Assembly: GCA_009925955.1 (NCBI GenBank) | Contig: RFPX01000070.1 | Span: 1-6,627, forward strand | Reading direction: 5' to 3' | From: Betaproteobacteria bacterium | Lineage (GTDB): Bacteria > Pseudomonadota > Gammaproteobacteria > Burkholderiales > Burkholderiaceae_C | DNA length: 6,627 nucleotides | Part shown: positions 3,961 to 6,627 of the stretch, piece by piece | Layout of the letters: each line of letters begins with the position of its first letter | Numbering within the stretch: the stretch's first letter is position 1 | Program-made: the position numbers and the translations under genes | Notes under the pieces: generated by a model | Databases searched by the model: none | What the model saw: the letters and a program-made list of their open reading frames with translations, nothing else | What the model was told of the DNA's origin: nothing

Positions 3961-6627
3961 TGCGCGCAGCGCAACCGCGATGAGGGTGTCCATCGTCACG
4001 ATGGACAGCCACCTCAGCGCGGCGGCCGCACGTGCGCACCGGGCACTGGCCAAGCAGTTGCCCGGCTTGGAGCTGACCGTGCATGCGGCGTCGGAGTGGG
4101 GTGACAGCGCGGCTGCGCTGCAGGCCTGCCTCGAGGACATCCAGCGGGCCGACATCGTGGTGGCTTCGATGCTGTTCATGGAAGACCACTACACGCCCCT
4201 GTTGCCCGCGCTGCGCGCCCGGCGTGAGCGCTGCGATGCGATGGTCTGCATCCTGTCGGCCACCGAGGTCACCAAGCTCACCCGGCTGGGCCGTTTCGAC
4301 ATGCAGGCGCCACAGAGCGGCGCCATGGCGTTTCTGAAGAACCTGCGCGGCAAGCACAAGGAAGGTGAAGCCGGTGGCAGCAAGGCCACGGCTGGCGAGC
4401 GGCAGATGAAGATGCTGCGTCGGCTGCCCAAGATTCTGAAGTTCATTCCTGGCACCGCCCAGGACGTTCGGGCCTACTTCCTGTGCCTGCAGTATTGGCT
4501 GTCGGGGTCGGACGCCAACATCGGGGCCATGGTGCACTTTCTGGTCGACCGCTATGCCGCCGGCCCGCGTGCGTCCCTGAAGGGCCTGGCCAAACCGCCC
4601 GAGCCGCGCGAGTACCCCGAGGTGGGCCTGTACCACCCCCGCCTGAGGGACTCGGCCCACAGCGGCGGCATGACCCGGTCGCTGGATGAGTTGCCCAGCA
4701 CCGCCACCACGGGTGCTCGCGGAACCGTGGGCCTGCTGTTGATGCGCTCGTATTTGTTGGCAGGCAACACCGCGCACTACGACGGCGTGATCACGGCCCT
4801 GGAAGCCCGTGGGCTGCGGGTGATTCCGGCGTTTGCCGCCGGCTTGGATGCGCGCCCGGCCATCGAGGCGTACTTCATGAAAGACGGCCGAAGCAGCGTG
4901 GATGCCTTGCTGTCCTTGACGGGCTTTTCCCTGGTGGGCGGGCCGGCCTACAACGACACCAAGGCCGCCGAGGAGGTGCTCGCCCAACTGGACGTGCCCT
5001 ACTTCGCCTCTTACCCCGTGGAGTTTCAAACGCTGGACCAATGGGGCGCCTCTGATCGAGGCCTGCTGCCGGTTGAGGCCACGATGATGGTGGCCATTCC
5101 CGAACTCGATGGCTCCAGCGGTGCGATGGTGTTCGGCGGCAGGGGCAGTGCCGGCAAGGTGGCCTGCAGCGGTTGCGATCACCGCTGCACCTTCGAGAAC
5201 ACGCCCGACAGCCACGACATGCACAGCTGCATCGAGCGGGCCGACATGCTGGCCTCCCGGATGGGGCGCATCGTGGACCTGCGCCGCGCGCGCCGCGCCG
5301 ACAAGCGGGTGGGCCTGGTGATCTTCAACTTCCCACCGAATGCCGGCAACACCGGAACCGCCGCCTACCTGTCGGTCTTCGAGTCGCTGCACAACACGAT
5401 GACCATGCTCAAGCAGCAGGGCTACACCGTGGAGGTCCCCGCCACCGTCGACGACCTGCGGCAGCAACTCATCGAGGGCAACGCCGCCACCCACGGTGCC
5501 ATGGCCAATGTGCACGCCCTGATCGGTGCAGATGAACACGTGCGCCGCGAAAAGCACCTGGCCGAGATCGAGGCGCAGTGGGGCCCAGCACCGGGTCGCC
5601 AGCAGTCCGATGGGCGCCACATCTGGATCTTGGGCAAACAGTTTGGCCATGTCTTCGTGGGCATCCAGCCGGCCTTCGGGTACGAAGGCGACCCGATGCG
5701 GCTCCTGTTCGAAAAGGGCTTCGCGCCCACGCATGCCTTCAGCGCCTTCTACCGGTGGTTGAAAGAAGACTTCAATGCGCATGCGGTCCTGCACTTCGGC
5801 ACCCACGGCGCCTTGGAATTCATGCCCGGCAAGCAAACCGGCATGACCGGGAACTGCTGGCCCGACCGCCTCATCGGCGACTTGCCCAACCTCTACCTCT
5901 ACGCGTCCAACAACCCCTCGGAAGGCACGATCGCCAAGCGCCGAGCCGCTGCCACGCTGATCAGCTACCTGACGCCGCCCGTGGCGCAAGCGGACTTGTA
6001 CAAGGGCCTGGCCGACCTCAAGGCTTCGGTGGAGCGGTACCGGGGCTTGGAGCCCGATGCCATGCGCGGCGAGGAAGGTACCGAACTGCTGGAGATGATC
6101 CGCCAGCAGGCCCTGGACCTGCAGATCGTGGAGTCAGACGCGGCTTGGACGCTGCTCAACGGCGATGCCGTGGCCTGGCTGACCGACAAGCTGCTGGAGC
6201 TGGAATACACCCTGATTCCGCATGGACTGCATGTGGTGGGCCAACCGCCGACGCCGGCCGAACGGGTGGACCTGCTCATGGCACTGGCCGAATCCAGCCA
6301 CGATGCGCACCCACCGCGCGCATGGGTGCAGGCACTGGTCGAGGGCACACCGGCCACGGATGTGCTGCGCCGCTTGGGGCACGATGCGGACCCGCAGGCG
6401 CAGCAACTGCTGCAGAGCTTGGCCAACGCCGACCGCCTTCTGGCCCAAGACTTCGAACTGCAGGGCATCTTCAAGGGCCTGGAGGGCCGCTTCATTCGGC
6501 CCGCACCCGGTGGCGACCTGATGCGTTCGCCTGAAATCCTGCCCACCGGCCGCAACCTGCACGGCTTCGACCCCTTCCGCATCCCCAGCGCCTATGCGGT
6601 GCGCGACGGGGCCCGGCAGGCCCAGCG
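3932..6627 (+). CDS. bchH: Magnesium chelatase large subunit BchH (3' end outside window)
   Basis: BchH binds protoporphyrin IX and, with the BchI-BchD ATPase complex, inserts Mg2+, the first committed step of bacteriochlorophyll synthesis. About 898 codons are visible of a family length near 1,200, so roughly the last quarter is missing. Two starts are possible. ATG 3932 overlaps bchB by 29 bases and gives MTPRPISVVDARSATAMRVS; ATG 3980 gives MRVSIVTMDSHL. I prefer 3932 because an IS-VDA-like lead before RVSIVTMD resembles purple-bacterial BchH as I remember it; neither start has a clear ribosome binding site. Numbered from 3932, features in order are the N-terminal domain (DIVVASMLFMEDHY, SATEVTKLTRLGRFDM), a cysteine group Cys412, Cys415, Cys419 and Cys433 (5165-5230), LVIFNFPPNAGNTGTAAYLS, and the CobN/Mg-chelatase signature HFGTHGALEFMPGKQTG from residue 621 (5792 onward). 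No frameshift or internal stop is seen. Identification is firm; only the start is open. Confidence 0.96.
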   Translation, partial: MTPRPISVVDARSATAMRVSIVTMDSHLSAAAARAHRALAKQLPGLELTVHAASEWGDSAAALQACLEDIQRADIVVASMLFMEDHYTPLLPALRARRERCDAMVCILSATEVTKLTRLGRFDMQAPQSGAMAFLKNLRGKHKEGEAGGSKATAGERQMKMLRRLPKILKFIPGTAQDVRAYFLCLQYWLSGSDANIGAMVHFLVDRYAAGPRASLKGLAKPPEPREYPEVGLYHPRLRDSAHSGGMTRSLDELPSTATTGARGTVGLLLMRSYLLAGNTAHYDGVITALEARGLRVIPAFAAGLDARPAIEAYFMKDGRSSVDALLSLTGFSLVGGPAYNDTKAAEEVLAQLDVPYFASYPVEFQTLDQWGASDRGLLPVEATMMVAIPELDGSSGAMVFGGRGSAGKVACSGCDHRCTFENTPDSHDMHSCIERADMLASRMGRIVDLRRARRADKRVGLVIFNFPPNAGNTGTAAYLSVFESLHNTMTMLKQQGYTVEVPATVDDLRQQLIEGNAATHGAMANVHALIGADEHVRREKHLAEIEAQWGPAPGRQQSDGRHIWILGKQFGHVFVGIQPAFGYEGDPMRLLFEKGFAPTHAFSAFYRWLKEDFNAHAVLHFGTHGALEFMPGKQTGMTGNCWPDRLIGDLPNLYLYASNNPSEGTIAKRRAAATLISYLTPPVAQADLYKGLADLKASVERYRGLEPDAMRGEEGTELLEMIRQQALDLQIVESDAAWTLLNGDAVAWLTDKLLELEYTLIPHGLHVVGQPPTPAERVDLLMALAESSHDAHPPRAWVQALVEGTPATDVLRRLGHDADPQAQQLLQSLANADRLLAQDFELQGIFKGLEGRFIRPAPGGDLMRSPEILPTGRNLHGFDPFRIPSAYAVRDGARQAQ

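Noticed and set aside
2527..4179. Minus-strand open frame of 550 codons antisense to bchB and early bchH
   Set aside because: Entirely opposite the conserved bchB/bchH coding sequence and rich in Gly, His and Gln as expected for a shadow frame.
3950..5989. Minus-strand open frame of 679 codons antisense to bchH
   Set aside because: It lies opposite an unmistakable bchH. Its Gly, Val, His and Gln-rich composition is typical of an antisense shadow in GC-rich DNA, and no domain is visible.
5578..6534. Plus-strand frame of 318 codons within bchH
   Set aside because: It is an out-of-frame reading of bchH, Arg/Pro/Gly-rich, while the bchH frame carries the conserved Mg-chelatase signature across the same bases.

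Overview
This window carries the start of a bacteriochlorophyll biosynthesis operon from a purple (anoxygenic phototrophic) proteobacterium. The order bchF-bchN-bchB-bchH on the + strand matches the bchFNBHLM block of purple-bacterial photosynthesis gene clusters. The GC-rich sequence and the style of the proteins suggest a betaproteobacterium of the Burkholderiales (relatives of Rubrivivax, Rhodoferax or Limnohabitans). That assignment is inference from memory of the families, not a search result.

Layout: positions 1-105 probably hold the last 34 codons of an unidentified + strand gene, although a minus-strand reading of the same bases cannot be excluded. Positions 106-409 are essentially non-coding. 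They hold a hairpin at 158-180 and, just before bchF, a compact regulatory element: a near-consensus PpsR/CrtJ palindrome (363-380) that includes the perfect -35 hexamer of a sigma-70-type promoter (375-403). bchF follows (410-955), then bchN (952-2289, overlapping bchF by four bases), bchB (2311-3960) and bchH (from 3932 or 3980, running off the right edge). All genes are tightly packed in one direction, so they are very likely one transcript. bchL and bchM are expected beyond the right edge.

How the genes work together: BchH, with BchI and BchD encoded elsewhere, inserts Mg into protoporphyrin IX, the committed step towards bacteriochlorophyll. BchN and BchB form the catalytic component of dark-operative protochlorophyllide reductase (DPOR), which takes electrons from the BchL iron protein and reduces ring D to give chlorophyllide a. 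BchF hydrates the C3-vinyl group on the way to bacteriochlorophyll a. The visible cluster ligands of BchN (three Cys) and BchB (Asp36) are intact, so the DPOR appears functional. A PpsR-type box on the promoter would repress the whole operon under oxygen.

I see no previously undescribed system here. The points most worth checking are the promoter/operator overlap with an apparently leaderless bchF start, the start site of bchH, the cysteine cluster in BchH, and the identity of the truncated gene at the left edge.
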